Translations under genes and position numbers: made by a program
Shown here: one piece after another, positions 1 through 8,525 of the stretch
How the letters are laid out: every line of letters starts with the position of its first letter
Numbering within the stretch: the first letter of the stretch is position 1
Notes under the pieces: generated by a model
Told to the model about the DNA's origin: nothing
What the model saw: only the letters and a program-made list of their open reading frames with translations
Databases searched by the model: none
Source: Pedobacter riviphilus
GTDB taxonomy: Bacteria > Bacteroidota > Bacteroidia > Sphingobacteriales > Sphingobacteriaceae
DNA: 64,000 nt
Assembly (NCBI RefSeq): GCF_014692875.1
Contig: NZ_CP061171.1
Span: forward strand, 744,001 to 808,000
Reading direction: 5' to 3'

Positions 1-701
1 AGAACCGTAAAAATGCCGATGTGAAGTTTTACGAATTCGGTAAAACTTATCATTTAATCAATGAGCAATATGTAGAGCGCCCAAGGCTGTTATTGTTGAT
101 TTCGGGGGCTAAACAAAGCGAACAATGGAACCAAAATGCTAAACCGGTAACTTTTTATAATTTAAAATCAGCTGTTGATGCCATTCTATCTCGTTTGGGC
201 ATTGCAAGTTATCAATCTGATGTTTTAAACGATGAAAACTTTGCTTACGGAATTAAATATTTCCGTGGAGATAAAACCCTGGTAAGTTTCGGTGCTGTTT
301 CAAAAGCCGACCGTAAAGTGGCTGATGTAAATGCCGAAGTATTTTATGCTGATTTCGATTGGGCAACCTTGTTAGATATTGTAAGGAAAAATACAATTGT
401 GCACAAAGATGTTTCTAAATACCCGCAGGTTCGCCGCGATCTTTCATTGTTGATTGATCAGAATGTAACTTTCGATACCTTGAAAGGTATTGCGTTCAAA
501 ACCGATAAAAAGCTGATCAAAGCGGTTGGTGTATTCGATGTATACGTTGGCGATAAATTACCAGAAGGGAAAAAATCTTATGCCCTGAATTTTATCTTAC
601 AGGATGAAGAACAAACCTTAACCGATAAGCAGATCGAAAATACAATGCAGAAACTAATCGCGAATTTAACGGCACAAGCTGGTGCAGAAATTAGGAAATA
701 A
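1..701 (+). CDS. pheT: Phenylalanine--tRNA ligase beta subunit, C-terminal part
   Basis: This is the 3' end of pheT; the frame is open from the window edge, so the true start lies upstream. PheT with PheS charges tRNA-Phe in a cytosolic alpha2beta2 enzyme. The last ~95 residues form the FDX-ACB (B8) anticodon-binding domain: YPQVRRDLSLLID opens it and a stretch LPEGKKSYALNFILQ follows, both typical of bacterial PheT. The preceding part matches the B6/B7 region. The gene is followed after 31 bp by a small coiled-coil gene and zapA, an order I regard as usual in Bacteroidota. Identification is firm; only the N-terminal extent is missing. Confidence 0.95.
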   Translation, partial: NRKNADVKFYEFGKTYHLINEQYVERPRLLLLISGAKQSEQWNQNAKPVTFYNLKSAVDAILSRLGIASYQSDVLNDENFAYGIKYFRGDKTLVSFGAVSKADRKVADVNAEVFYADFDWATLLDIVRKNTIVHKDVSKYPQVRRDLSLLIDQNVTFDTLKGIAFKTDKKLIKAVGVFDVYVGDKLPEGKKSYALNFILQDEEQTLTDKQIENTMQKLIANLTAQAGAEIRK

Positions 702-732
702 AATATAAATTCGTATTTTTAGAAATAAATTC

Positions 733-1023
733 ATGGCTTCTGTTGCAGATCAGTTAGATAAAGTATTACAAAAAACAGCTCAGGTAATTGAGTTATGTAA
801 TGCGCTACAGGAAGAAAATGATTTATTAAAGCTTGAAAATCAATCGTTAAAAGTAGCACTCGATACGGCGAAGAGCAAAAATTTAGAACTTGACGAAAAA
901 TTAAGGGTTACAAAATTGGCTAAAAGTATAGAGGGAACAAGTGAAAAATCGCTTGACATTAAACAAAAAATTAACGATTTTGTGCGGGAGATTGACAAAA
1001 GTATTGCATTATTAAAAAAATAA
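733..1023 (+). CDS. Small coiled-coil protein, ZapB-like
   Basis: A 96-residue, highly charged protein with no signal peptide or membrane segment. Residues ~5-60 read as a continuous coiled coil (heptads rich in Leu, Lys and Glu, for example LQEENDLLKLENQSLKVAL). It lies between pheT and zapA, 33 bp ahead of zapA and on the same strand, so a cell-division role as a ZapA partner (like ZapB) is a reasonable inference, but homology to enterobacterial ZapB cannot be shown by eye. A TATTTTTA box, close to the TAnnTTTG consensus, sits 12 bases before the ATG. Family is uncertain; that it is a real gene is likely. Confidence 0.7.
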   Translation: MASVADQLDKVLQKTAQVIELCNALQEENDLLKLENQSLKVALDTAKSKNLELDEKLRVTKLAKSIEGTSEKSLDIKQKINDFVREIDKSIALLKK

Positions 1024-1056
1024 TGATGCAAGGAAATCAGAAACTAAGCTAAACAA

Positions 1057-1347
1057 ATGGGAGAAATCTCGATTAAAATAACCATTTCCGACCGTATTTA
1101 TCCATTAAAGGTGAATATGGAAGAGGAAGAAATTGTGAGACGGGCAGCAAAAATGATCAACGAGCGCATAAAAGATTACCAGGATAATTATGCGGTTAGA
1201 GATAAGCAGGATCTTCTTTCTATGGCCGTGTTGCACTATGCAACAGCTGTATTGAGAACAGAAAACAAAGTACAAAACCAAGATACCGCTGTTGCTGATA
1301 AAGTTGAAGAATTGGATGTTTTACTCAGTAATTTCTTTTCAAAATAA
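1057..1347 (+). CDS. zapA: Cell division protein ZapA
   Basis: A 96-residue ZapA-family protein. ZapA binds FtsZ and cross-links protofilaments in the Z-ring. The N-terminal half is the small globular domain (ISIKITISDRIYPLKV), then MINERIKDYQDNY and the diagnostic DKQDLLSMAVLHYAT stretch, and the C-terminus is a helix for dimer and tetramer formation. Length fits the ~95-110 residue family. It probably forms an operon with the coiled-coil gene just upstream. Downstream come a REP-like hairpin and the 6S RNA candidate. Confidence 0.88.
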   Translation: MGEISIKITISDRIYPLKVNMEEEEIVRRAAKMINERIKDYQDNYAVRDKQDLLSMAVLHYATAVLRTENKVQNQDTAVADKVEELDVLLSNFFSK

Positions 1348-1362
1348 GGTTCGTTCTTTAAA

Positions 1363-1427
1363 CATTTCGTCACTCTGAACTTGTTTCAGAGTCTTAAAAA
1401 AAAGAGTCTGAAATGAATTCAGGATGA
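1363..1427. repeat. REP-like imperfect palindrome
   Basis: Two arms of about 27 bp, beginning CGTCACTCTGAAC and ending TTCAGGATGACG, form an imperfect hairpin around an A-rich loop. The outer CGTCA/TGACG ends and the CTGAA..TTCAG core are shared with another hairpin in this window (62868-62940, CGTCATTC...GAATGACG). It looks like a repetitive extragenic palindrome just after zapA. It could also act as a terminator for zapA, but has no T tract. Confidence 0.6.
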
Positions 1428-1460
1428 CGCAACGTTGTATATATTAGCACAAAAATATAG

Positions 1461-1634
1461 CCGCAGCTAGTTTTTGAGTTTCAAATTTTATAAAACTTAA
1501 CACTTCAATATCTATAGGGTTAAGAGGGCGTATTTCATCTGCTATGGCACCTGAAAATGGCTTAAACCCTAATTATGCTTAGTTGAGGTTTAAAATGTAT
1601 GAGACTTTAAAAAATTAGTTGCGGTTTTTTTTTA
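1461..1634 (+). ncRNA. ssrS: Candidate 6S RNA
   Basis: The zapA-rny spacer can fold into one long rod closed by a 15-bp stem: CCGCAGCTAGTTTTT at 1461-1475 pairs with AAAAAATTAGTTGCGG ending at 1624, immediately followed by a run of nine T. Inside, AGTTTC pairs with GAGACT, AAACTTAAC with GTTGAGGTTT, and after an asymmetric open region AGGGTTAAG pairs with CTTAAACCCT below the apical loop. A ~165-nt rod with closing stem, central bubble and terminal arm is the hallmark of 6S RNA, which mimics an open promoter and holds the sigma-A RNA polymerase. Location next to zapA also recalls proteobacterial ssrS. No covariance search was possible. Confidence 0.68.
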
Positions 1635-1647
1635 CATAAAAAACAAA

Positions 1648-3219
1648 ATGGAAATAGTTGAAATATTAGGATACGTATTTGCCGTAATAGCGGGTATAGC
1701 TATCGGAGTAGTGGTAGGAAGATTCCTCCTGCGTAACTTGCTTAAACAGCAAGAGGTTGCTGCACAGAACAAAGTGAAGAAGATTTTAAAAGATGCAGAA
1801 AACAATGCAGAAATTTTAAAAAAGAATAAACTTTTAGAAGCAAAAGAGAAGTTTTTGCAAATGAAAGCGGAGCACGAACAAGAAGTGAATGCCAAAAACA
1901 ATAACATTAACCAACGCGAAAATACCATCAAGCAGAAAGAGCAATCGGTAAACCAGCGTATGGAAAATTTTAATAAAAAAGAACAAGAACTCGATAAGCA
2001 AAAAACCGTTTTAGAAAAACAGACCGAAATTGCCATTAAAAAGCAAGAAGAGGTAGAAGTGCTTAAAAACCAGCATCTAAAACAATTAGAAACCATTGCT
2101 GGTCTTTCTGCCGAAGAAGCTAAAGAGCAATTGGTAGAAAATCTGAAACAAGAGGCCCGCACACAAGCGATGATGCAGGTGAAGGATATTGTGGATGAGG
2201 CAAAATTAACGGCGAGTAAAGAAGCTAAAAAAGTAGTCATCCAAACCATTCAGCGTACCGCTACCGAGGCAGCGATTGAAAATTCGGTTTCTATTTTCCA
2301 TATCGAAAGTGATGAGATTAAAGGTCGAGTAATTGGTAGAGAGGGTAGAAATATCCGTGCGCTAGAAGCTGCAACAGGTATTGAGATTATTGTGGATGAT
2401 ACACCTGAGGCCATTATTTTATCAGGTTTCGACCCGGTAAGAAGAGAAATCGCCCGTTTGGCTTTACACCGTTTGGTAACAGATGGCCGTATCCACCCTG
2501 CACGTATTGAAGAAATTGTAGCCAAAACCAAAAAACAGATCGAAGATGAGATTGTAGAAATTGGTGAGCGTACAGTAATCGATTTAGGTATTCATGGTTT
2601 ACATCCTGAGTTGATCCGTATGGTTGGCCGTATGCGTTACCGTTCATCTTACGGACAAAACTTGTTACATCACTCTCGTGAGGTAGCTAATTTCTGTGCA
2701 ACCATGGCTGCCGAATTAGGCTTAAATGCTAAAATGGCTAAACGTGCAGGTTTATTACACGATATAGGTAAGGTGCCTGATGATAACCCTGAATTGCCAC
2801 ATGCAATTTTAGGGATGCAATTGGCCGAAAAATATAAAGAGCACCCTGAAATTTGTAATGCTATTGGTGCCCACCACGATGAAATTGAGATGACTTCAAT
2901 GATTTCTCCAATCGTACAGGCTTGTGATGCGATCTCTGGTGCGCGTCCGGGTGCACGTCGTGAGGTGGTAGAAAGTTATATCAAACGCCTTAAAGATTTA
3001 GAAGAACTTGCCTTATCTTACCCTGGCGTAGAAAAAACGTTTGCAATTCAGGCTGGTAGAGAATTACGTGTGATTGTAGAAAGTGAACGCATTACTGATG
3101 CACAGGCAGAACTTTTAGCTGCAGATATTTCAACCCGTATTCAAACCGAAATGACTTATCCTGGACAGATTAAGGTTACCGTAATCAGAGAAACCCGTTC
3201 TGTAGCATTTGCAAAATAA
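1648..3219 (+). CDS. rny: Ribonuclease Y
   Basis: A 523-residue RNase Y, the membrane-anchored endoribonuclease that starts mRNA turnover. Residues ~4-26 form the N-terminal membrane anchor and ~30-190 a long coiled coil. The KH RNA-binding domain starts near residue 226 ([15 protein letters not shown]). The HD domain carries the metal-binding pair His371-Asp372 in LLHDIGKV, followed by IGAHHDE. Length fits the family (~510-520). The start follows the 6S candidate's T tract by 13 bases. Two hairpins follow the stop, the second a terminator. Confidence 0.96.
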   Translation: MEIVEILGYVFAVIAGIAIGVVVGRFLLRNLLKQQEVAAQNKVKKILKDAENNAEILKKNKLLEAKEKFLQMKAEHEQEVNAKNNNINQRENTIKQKEQSVNQRMENFNKKEQELDKQKTVLEKQTEIAIKKQEEVEVLKNQHLKQLETIAGLSAEEAKEQLVENLKQEARTQAMMQVKDIVDEAKLTASKEAKKVVIQTIQRTATEAAIENSVSIFHIESDEIKGRVIGREGRNIRALEAATGIEIIVDDTPEAIILSGFDPVRREIARLALHRLVTDGRIHPARIEEIVAKTKKQIEDEIVEIGERTVIDLGIHGLHPELIRMVGRMRYRSSYGQNLLHHSREVANFCATMAAELGLNAKMAKRAGLLHDIGKVPDDNPELPHAILGMQLAEKYKEHPEICNAIGAHHDEIEMTSMISPIVQACDAISGARPGARREVVESYIKRLKDLEELALSYPGVEKTFAIQAGRELRVIVESERITDAQAELLAADISTRIQTEMTYPGQIKVTVIRETRSVAFAK

Positions 3220-3228
3220 TAATTTCAA

Positions 3229-3259
3229 GATCTTATAGGTTTTTAAAACCTATAAGGTC
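3229..3259 (+). other. Hairpin after rny
   Basis: GATCTTATAGGTTTT pairs with AAAACCTATAAGGTC just after the rny stop. It lacks a clear T tract and is followed within 10 bases by a conventional terminator, so it may protect the 3' end or be a repeat remnant. Confidence 0.5.
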
Positions 3260-3267
3260 TAATATTA

Positions 3268-3298
3268 AGCGATGGATATTCCATCGCTTTTTTTTATT
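3268..3298 (+). terminator. Rho-independent terminator of rny
   Basis: AAGCGATGGA and TCCATCGCTT form a 10-bp stem around a 3-base loop, followed by a run of T. It closes the rny unit. Its T-rich tail runs straight into the short upstream region of the next gene. Confidence 0.88.
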
Positions 3299-3306
3299 TT
3301 TACATA

Positions 3307-3822
3307 ATGAGCAAGCAAACCATAACAATAGAACCAAAACGGCCAGTAGATGTACTTTTTGATAAGTATGCCGAAAGTCACCAAAATCCAACAAATAAGC
3401 TGGTGCACTGGATCTGTGTTCCGTTAATTGTATTCAGCTTACTGGGTTTGATCTGGCAAATCCCTTTTCCACGTATCGGTTTTTTAGGTAGCTACAACGG
3501 TTTCTTTAACTGGGCATCTTTTCTATTGGCCTTTAGTTTGTATTATTACTTTACACTTTCGCCAGTATTGTTTTTCTTAATGATCTGGGTGGTGGGTTTA
3601 ATGAGTTACATCATCGTTAAAATTGAGCAAGCAGTGGGCTTAGGGAGTGGAACGGCTTACGCCATTTATGCCGCAATATTTGTTGCGGCCTGGATTGGTC
3701 AGTTTATTGGTCATAAAATTGAAGGCAAAAAACCTTCGTTCCTGGATGATGTTAAATTCTTGTTAATTGGTCCGATTTGGCTATTGCACTTCATTTGCAA
3801 GAAAGTAGGGATCCGTTACTGA
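3307..3822 (+). CDS. DUF962 / Mpo1-like integral membrane protein
   Basis: A 171-residue membrane protein of the DUF962 (YGL010w/Mpo1-like) family. The conserved opening is visible: DKYAESHQNPTNKLVHWICVPLIV, with its H-x-NP-x3-K-x-H-W pattern. About four to five hydrophobic segments follow (residues ~35-50, ~62-85, ~90-105, ~115-135). Yeast Mpo1 is a fatty-acid alpha-dioxygenase; whether bacterial members do this is unproven, so the role is inference. A TATTTTTA box ends only four bases before the ATG, suggesting a leaderless transcript. Confidence 0.85.
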   Translation: MSKQTITIEPKRPVDVLFDKYAESHQNPTNKLVHWICVPLIVFSLLGLIWQIPFPRIGFLGSYNGFFNWASFLLAFSLYYYFTLSPVLFFLMIWVVGLMSYIIVKIEQAVGLGSGTAYAIYAAIFVAAWIGQFIGHKIEGKKPSFLDDVKFLLIGPIWLLHFICKKVGIRY

Positions 3823-3899
3823 TCTAAAAAGAGTAGTTAACCTATAATTAACCTTAAGGTAAAACAATGTTAATTAACACCTAATCTAAAGTTAACATT

Positions 3900-6719
3900 G
3901 TGGTAATAGTTTTGCCTCTATCAAATAAAGGCAAATTGGAATTACTAAACTCTTTTAAAAGAGCGGCACTTACTGTGTTCGCTTTAACGATCAGCATATT
4001 ATCATATGCTCAAACAGGAAAAATATCAGGTAAGGTATCAGATCAAAAAACGGGCGAAACCTTAATTGGTGTTACTGTCAAAATTTCTGCTACAACCAAA
4101 GGTACATCAACCGATATTGAAGGTAGATATGTTATTGGTGGATTAACACCAGGAAAATACGCTATTGAAGTTTCGTATGTAGGTTATGCGAGTAAAAATG
4201 TTACAGAAGTAGAGGTAAAAGATAATGCTTCTACAACTTTGGATGTATTACTTAGTGAAGCGAACACACAAAAATTAAATGAAGTAGTAATCACAGGAAG
4301 TGCTAGCAAAGAGTCTATTAATACCTTATATGCTAATCAGAAATCGAGTATCAGTATTTCAAGCGGTATATCTGCTGAGCTGATTAAACGAAGTCCGGAT
4401 CGTAATACTTCTGAAGTTCTAAAACGCGTTAGTGGTGCGAGTATTCAGGATAATAAGTTTGTTATTGTTCGTGGTTTATCAGATAGGTATAATTCTGCAA
4501 TGTTGAATAACTCTATGCTTCCAAATACAGAAGTGGATAAAAGAGCATTCTCATTTGATATTCTTCCTTCTAATCTAATAGATGCGATAGTAATTAACAA
4601 AACTGCTTCTCCCGATATTCCTGCAGATTTTTCTGGCGGCGTAGTCCAAGTAACCACAAAAGATTTCCCTGTTAACACTTTTTTAAATGTCTCTCTAGGG
4701 ACTTCTTATAACACACAGTCTACTTTTAAAGACTTTCTGTCATCCCCAAAAAGCGGCAATGAGGTTTTTGGATTCTATAATAAAGATCGGGATATCCCAT
4801 CTGGATTTCCTTCAGCAAAGGGCTATCAGGCATTGGCTAATGGTGCTAACGAAACTTTTACCCTGTCCAGACTGTTCAAAAACAACTGGGGATATAAATC
4901 GGCTAAATCAACATTGGGCCCTAATTTTCAGTTAAATTACGGAACAAGTAAGGTTTTTGAGGATCAGTCTAAATTTGGTGCCGTTTTATCATTAACGTAT
5001 AGGTACGATGAACGTTTAAAAACTAGCGATCAAAAAGCTTATGTTGGTCAGGCACTGGGAGATGTGTTTCATGATGATATGTATAATTTTAACACCAATA
5101 TAGGTGCACTTGCTAATTTTGCGTATTCATGGGGCAATAATAAGATTTCATTTAAAAACTTATATAACAGGGTTTTAGAAAATCAGTTTACTTACCGTGT
5201 TGGTAAGGATGATGCTGGTGGTGAATTTATTAGAACGGGTGATTATTTACTCCAGAGATCATTAATGTCAAATCAGCTTACAGGTGAACATTTATTATCT
5301 ACAGAAAGCAAGATTAAAATAGATTGGAACTTAAATTACGCTAATACGGATAGAAAAGAACCTGGATATAAACGAATGGATTATTCGAAAGACGGAATAG
5401 CTTCTGTTCAAACTGGTTCTGCTGTTGCAGGATTAGCAGGTAATTTTTCATCGGTACTTAATGAAAATGCATATGGTGGCGCTGTTAATTTAACTTTTCC
5501 TGTTAAGTTATTTAGAGATAATAATAAAATCAAGGCAGGTTATTTTGGTCAATACCGCGAACGCGACTTTAGTGCAAGGGTAATTGGTTTTATTAGAAAT
5601 GGAAATTTCGATACATCGCTGTTGTCTCTGCCGCAAGATCAAATATTTTCTCCTGAGAACATCCGGGCCAATGGCTTTGTATTAAATGAAATTACAAATG
5701 GAAGTGATCAGTATCAAGCGAATTCTTTTTTAAATGCTGGATATGTAATGTTTGACGGTTATTTAACTGAGAAATTAAGATTAGGCATTGGTGCAAGATT
5801 AGAATCGTATAAGTTATCCTTAACAAGTGAGGATAATGGGAAACCTGTAAATATCGATTCAACTGCAACCAATTTACTACCTTCAGCAAATTTAATTTAT
5901 AATTTAAATGATAAGCAAAACATCCGTTTATCTGGTTCTCAGACTATTGGTAGAGCCGAATTTAGAGAATTGGCACCATTTCCTTTTTATGATTTCAATA
6001 AAAATGTTAATGTTAGAGGGAATGCAGGACTAAAACAGTCTAAAACTACAAACATCGATTTAGGCTACGCTATATATCCTTCATCTGGCGAAACCTTTTC
6101 TATATCCACCTTTTATAAATATTTCGATTCTCCTATAGAGCAAACACTTCAATTGGGTACTTCTGGAAGATCTTTAAGTTATGCAAACTCTGCTTCAGCT
6201 ACAGTTTATGGTGCAGAACTTGAAGTAAGGAAATCATTAAAATTTATAGGAGAAGGCTTTAAAAACTTCACCTTTAATGCAAATGGTTCATATATCAAAT
6301 CAAAGGTGCAGGTATCTAGGTTAGTTAACGCACAAGGTACAAGACCTTTGCAGGGGCAATCACCTTATCTAATTAATGGAGGTATATCTTATGCATCAGC
6401 AGTAGAAAACTCTACTGGCGTAACCATATTATACAATAGGGTAGGACCAAGAATTTGGGCAATTGGAAACGTAGAAGATCCTGATATCTATGAATATTCG
6501 AGAAATATCCTAGATCTGCAAGTTTCACAAAAATTCGCAAAATCAAGAGGTGAAGTAAAGGTTAACTACAGCGATATTTTTAATAATAAAGCCTATTTCT
6601 ATCAAAAAGTTAAAGGTTCTGATCCTAACGCTAGCTTCGATAAGAAAACTGATAATATTAATATAGCTGATCGATTTGGATCTACTATATCACTAACACT
6701 ATCATATAAATTTAAATAG
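3900..6719 (+). CDS. TonB-dependent outer membrane receptor with N-terminal CarboxypepD-reg domain
   Basis: A ~930-residue outer-membrane TonB-dependent transporter. After a signal peptide ending near SYAQ come a carboxypeptidase-regulatory-like beta-sandwich (GKISGKVSDQKTGETLIGV to about residue 120), a plug domain (VLKRVSGASIQDNKFVIVRG; KTASPDIPADFSGGVVQV), and a barrel ending in LTLSYKFK with a terminal aromatic. The start is uncertain. GTG at 3900 is the first codon after a stop, but a TAGTTTTG promoter-like box lies inside that stretch (3907-3914), so TTG at 3936, giving MELLNSFKRAALTVFALTIS, may be the real start. The next gene is its likely surface lipoprotein partner. Substrate unknown. 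Confidence 0.88.
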   Translation: MVIVLPLSNKGKLELLNSFKRAALTVFALTISILSYAQTGKISGKVSDQKTGETLIGVTVKISATTKGTSTDIEGRYVIGGLTPGKYAIEVSYVGYASKNVTEVEVKDNASTTLDVLLSEANTQKLNEVVITGSASKESINTLYANQKSSISISSGISAELIKRSPDRNTSEVLKRVSGASIQDNKFVIVRGLSDRYNSAMLNNSMLPNTEVDKRAFSFDILPSNLIDAIVINKTASPDIPADFSGGVVQVTTKDFPVNTFLNVSLGTSYNTQSTFKDFLSSPKSGNEVFGFYNKDRDIPSGFPSAKGYQALANGANETFTLSRLFKNNWGYKSAKSTLGPNFQLNYGTSKVFEDQSKFGAVLSLTYRYDERLKTSDQKAYVGQALGDVFHDDMYNFNTNIGALANFAYSWGNNKISFKNLYNRVLENQFTYRVGKDDAGGEFIRTGDYLLQRSLMSNQLTGEHLLSTESKIKIDWNLNYANTDRKEPGYKRMDYSKDGIASVQTGSAVAGLAGNFSSVLNENAYGGAVNLTFPVKLFRDNNKIKAGYFGQYRERDFSARVIGFIRNGNFDTSLLSLPQDQIFSPENIRANGFVLNEITNGSDQYQANSFLNAGYVMFDGYLTEKLRLGIGARLESYKLSLTSEDNGKPVNIDSTATNLLPSANLIYNLNDKQNIRLSGSQTIGRAEFRELAPFPFYDFNKNVNVRGNAGLKQSKTTNIDLGYAIYPSSGETFSISTFYKYFDSPIEQTLQLGTSGRSLSYANSASATVYGAELEVRKSLKFIGEGFKNFTFNANGSYIKSKVQVSRLVNAQGTRPLQGQSPYLINGGISYASAVENSTGVTILYNRVGPRIWAIGNVEDPDIYEYSRNILDLQVSQKFAKSRGEVKVNYSDIFNNKAYFYQKVKGSDPNASFDKKTDNINIADRFGSTISLTLSYKFK

Positions 6720-6790
6720 TTTAATAATTTTTTAACATTAAAGCTCTGTTTATTTAATGCTGAGTTGATTTTAGCGTAACCTACAGGGGA

Positions 6791-6798
6791 TATATTTG
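6791..6798 (+). promoter_or_regulatory. -7 box of lipoprotein gene
   Basis: TATATTTG matches the Bacteroidota consensus TAnnTTTG exactly and ends 24 bases before the ATG at 6823; a TTG lies about 23 bases upstream as a -33 candidate. The lipoprotein can therefore be expressed independently of the receptor gene. Confidence 0.65.
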
Positions 6799-6822
6799 TA
6801 CAATTAATAAAAGATAAGGAAA

Positions 6823-8205
6823 ATGAAAAACAAATTAAACTTGAGCTTATTAGCAATCTTAGTTGCAGGTGCTTCAGTAGTTTCTGGTTGTAAAAAAGAT
6901 GGTACTCCTACCGAGGAACCACCAAAAACAGATTCTAACGAATCATTAGCAGATGCATTTTTTGATAAAGTATCATACAAAGGCGCATTTGGCTCTACAG
7001 ATTGGACTGCAAGTTGGACTAATTTTACACCTAAAGTAACAGTATATGCAGAAGCAACTGAAACTTTACAAGGAACAATTGATGCGAACAGGACATTAGA
7101 TGCGACTAAGGTTTATAAACTGGTTGGATTTGTTTACATTAAAGATGGTGTTACATTAACTATTCCTGCCGGAACAGTTATTCGTGGAGATAAAGATTCT
7201 AAAGGCACTCTAGTAGTAACCCGTGGTGGTAAATTAATTGCAGAAGGAACTGCCGCAAAACCAATTGTATTTACTTCAAATCAGGCAGTTGGTTCAAGAG
7301 CCCCTGGTGATTGGGGTGGAATTATTATTTTAGGTAAATCAACCAACAATATCCCTGGCGGTACAGGTTTAATTGAAGGTGGATTAACGTTGCCTGAAGG
7401 AAACCATGGTGGTAATATTCCTACTGATAACTCTGGTGTGCTTAAATATGTACGTGTAGAGTTCCCAGGTATTGCTTATGCAACCAACAACGAAATCAAC
7501 GGTATTACTTTTGGATCGGTTGGTTCTGGTACCACCGTGGATTACGTACAGGTTTCATATTCAGGTGATGATTCATTCGAATGGTTTGGTGGTACTGTAA
7601 ATGCTAAACATTTGGTTTCTATTGCAAACGTTGATGATGTTTTCGATTTTGATAACGGTTTCTCTGGTAAATTACAATTTTTAGTTGCTCAAAGAGATCC
7701 GGCTTTAGCTGATCAGGCTGGTCAATCTAACGGTATTGAATCAGACAACTCAGAAAAAGTATTCGATTCTAGTCCACGTACACGCCCTGTTATTTCAAAC
7801 CTGACCTTAATTGGCCCAGGAAGCGTAGCTGTTGATGCTAAGCATGAGTATGCTAATTTATGGAGAAGAGGTTCGAAAATGATTTTGGCCAACTCAATCT
7901 TCATCGGCTTCAAATTTGGAATTGATATCCGTGATAAAGAAACTGGTGATGCTTTAACAGATGGAACTTCATTAATTAAAAACAATATTTATCAATCGTT
8001 TACTGCTGGTAAAGATGTTGTTGCTGATGGTGCTACACCTTCATTCGCAAGTTCAGATATATTAAAAACTTATTTAACAGGTAAAGGAAATACGATTATT
8101 GATGAAACTGCTGCTGCAGCTTTGTTAAATGCTCCTTTCAGTTTAACTGCTCCGAACTTCACAGTTAAAAGTGGTTCTTCAGCTGCTACTGGCGCAAGTT
8201 TTTAA
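6823..8205 (+). CDS. Surface lipoprotein with predicted parallel beta-helix
   Basis: A 460-residue lipoprotein. The N-terminus is a lipoprotein signal with Cys23 (VVSGCKK). The body from ~90 to 430 has beta-helix-like runs: YKLVGFVYIKDGVTLTIPAG, then IRGDKDSKGTLVVTRGGKLI and KPIVFTSNQ, followed by a Gly- and Asp-rich section (GDDSFEWFGG, VDDVFDFDNG). Such proteins commonly sit beside a TonB receptor in Bacteroidota. It follows the receptor by ~100 bp with its own promoter and a terminator after it. Function is unknown; capture of a ligand for the receptor is inference from context. Confidence 0.72.
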   Translation: MKNKLNLSLLAILVAGASVVSGCKKDGTPTEEPPKTDSNESLADAFFDKVSYKGAFGSTDWTASWTNFTPKVTVYAEATETLQGTIDANRTLDATKVYKLVGFVYIKDGVTLTIPAGTVIRGDKDSKGTLVVTRGGKLIAEGTAAKPIVFTSNQAVGSRAPGDWGGIIILGKSTNNIPGGTGLIEGGLTLPEGNHGGNIPTDNSGVLKYVRVEFPGIAYATNNEINGITFGSVGSGTTVDYVQVSYSGDDSFEWFGGTVNAKHLVSIANVDDVFDFDNGFSGKLQFLVAQRDPALADQAGQSNGIESDNSEKVFDSSPRTRPVISNLTLIGPGSVAVDAKHEYANLWRRGSKMILANSIFIGFKFGIDIRDKETGDALTDGTSLIKNNIYQSFTAGKDVVADGATPSFASSDILKTYLTGKGNTIIDETAAAALLNAPFSLTAPNFTVKSGSSAATGASF

Positions 8206-8256
8206 CAATCTATTTAATGATGGACTTATTTGAGTAAGCTATCATCATAAATTATA

Positions 8257-8293
8257 AAAGCCTCTATTAGTTTTTTACTAACAGAGGCTTTTT
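8257..8293 (+). terminator. Terminator after lipoprotein gene
   Basis: AAAGCCTCTATTAGT pairs with ACTAACAGAGGCTTT around a T-rich loop and ends in a T run. The rest of the gap to 8525 is AT-rich, with many T tracts on the + strand and no gene. Confidence 0.88.
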
Positions 8294-8525
8294 GGCTTTA
8301 CCACATTTTAGGCTATGTTCAGAATTAAATTATTATAAGTTTCTTGTTAATAATGGCTGCTTCGAATTGACTTTTTTTAATTTATTTTATGTGTTTTTTT
8401 GTGTTTTTTAGTTTTTTAATATGACTTCTTTTTGCATTTTTTTTGTCTGTTTTATAGTATAAAAGTTGATGATTTGTTTATGTTGACTTAATAATTAGTT
8501 AGTTAAATTACATAAAAAACATCTC

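Noticed and set aside
1632..2249. 205-codon open frame antisense to rny
   Set aside because: Ser/Cys/Phe-rich composition typical of the complement of a coiled-coil gene; rny on the other strand is certain.
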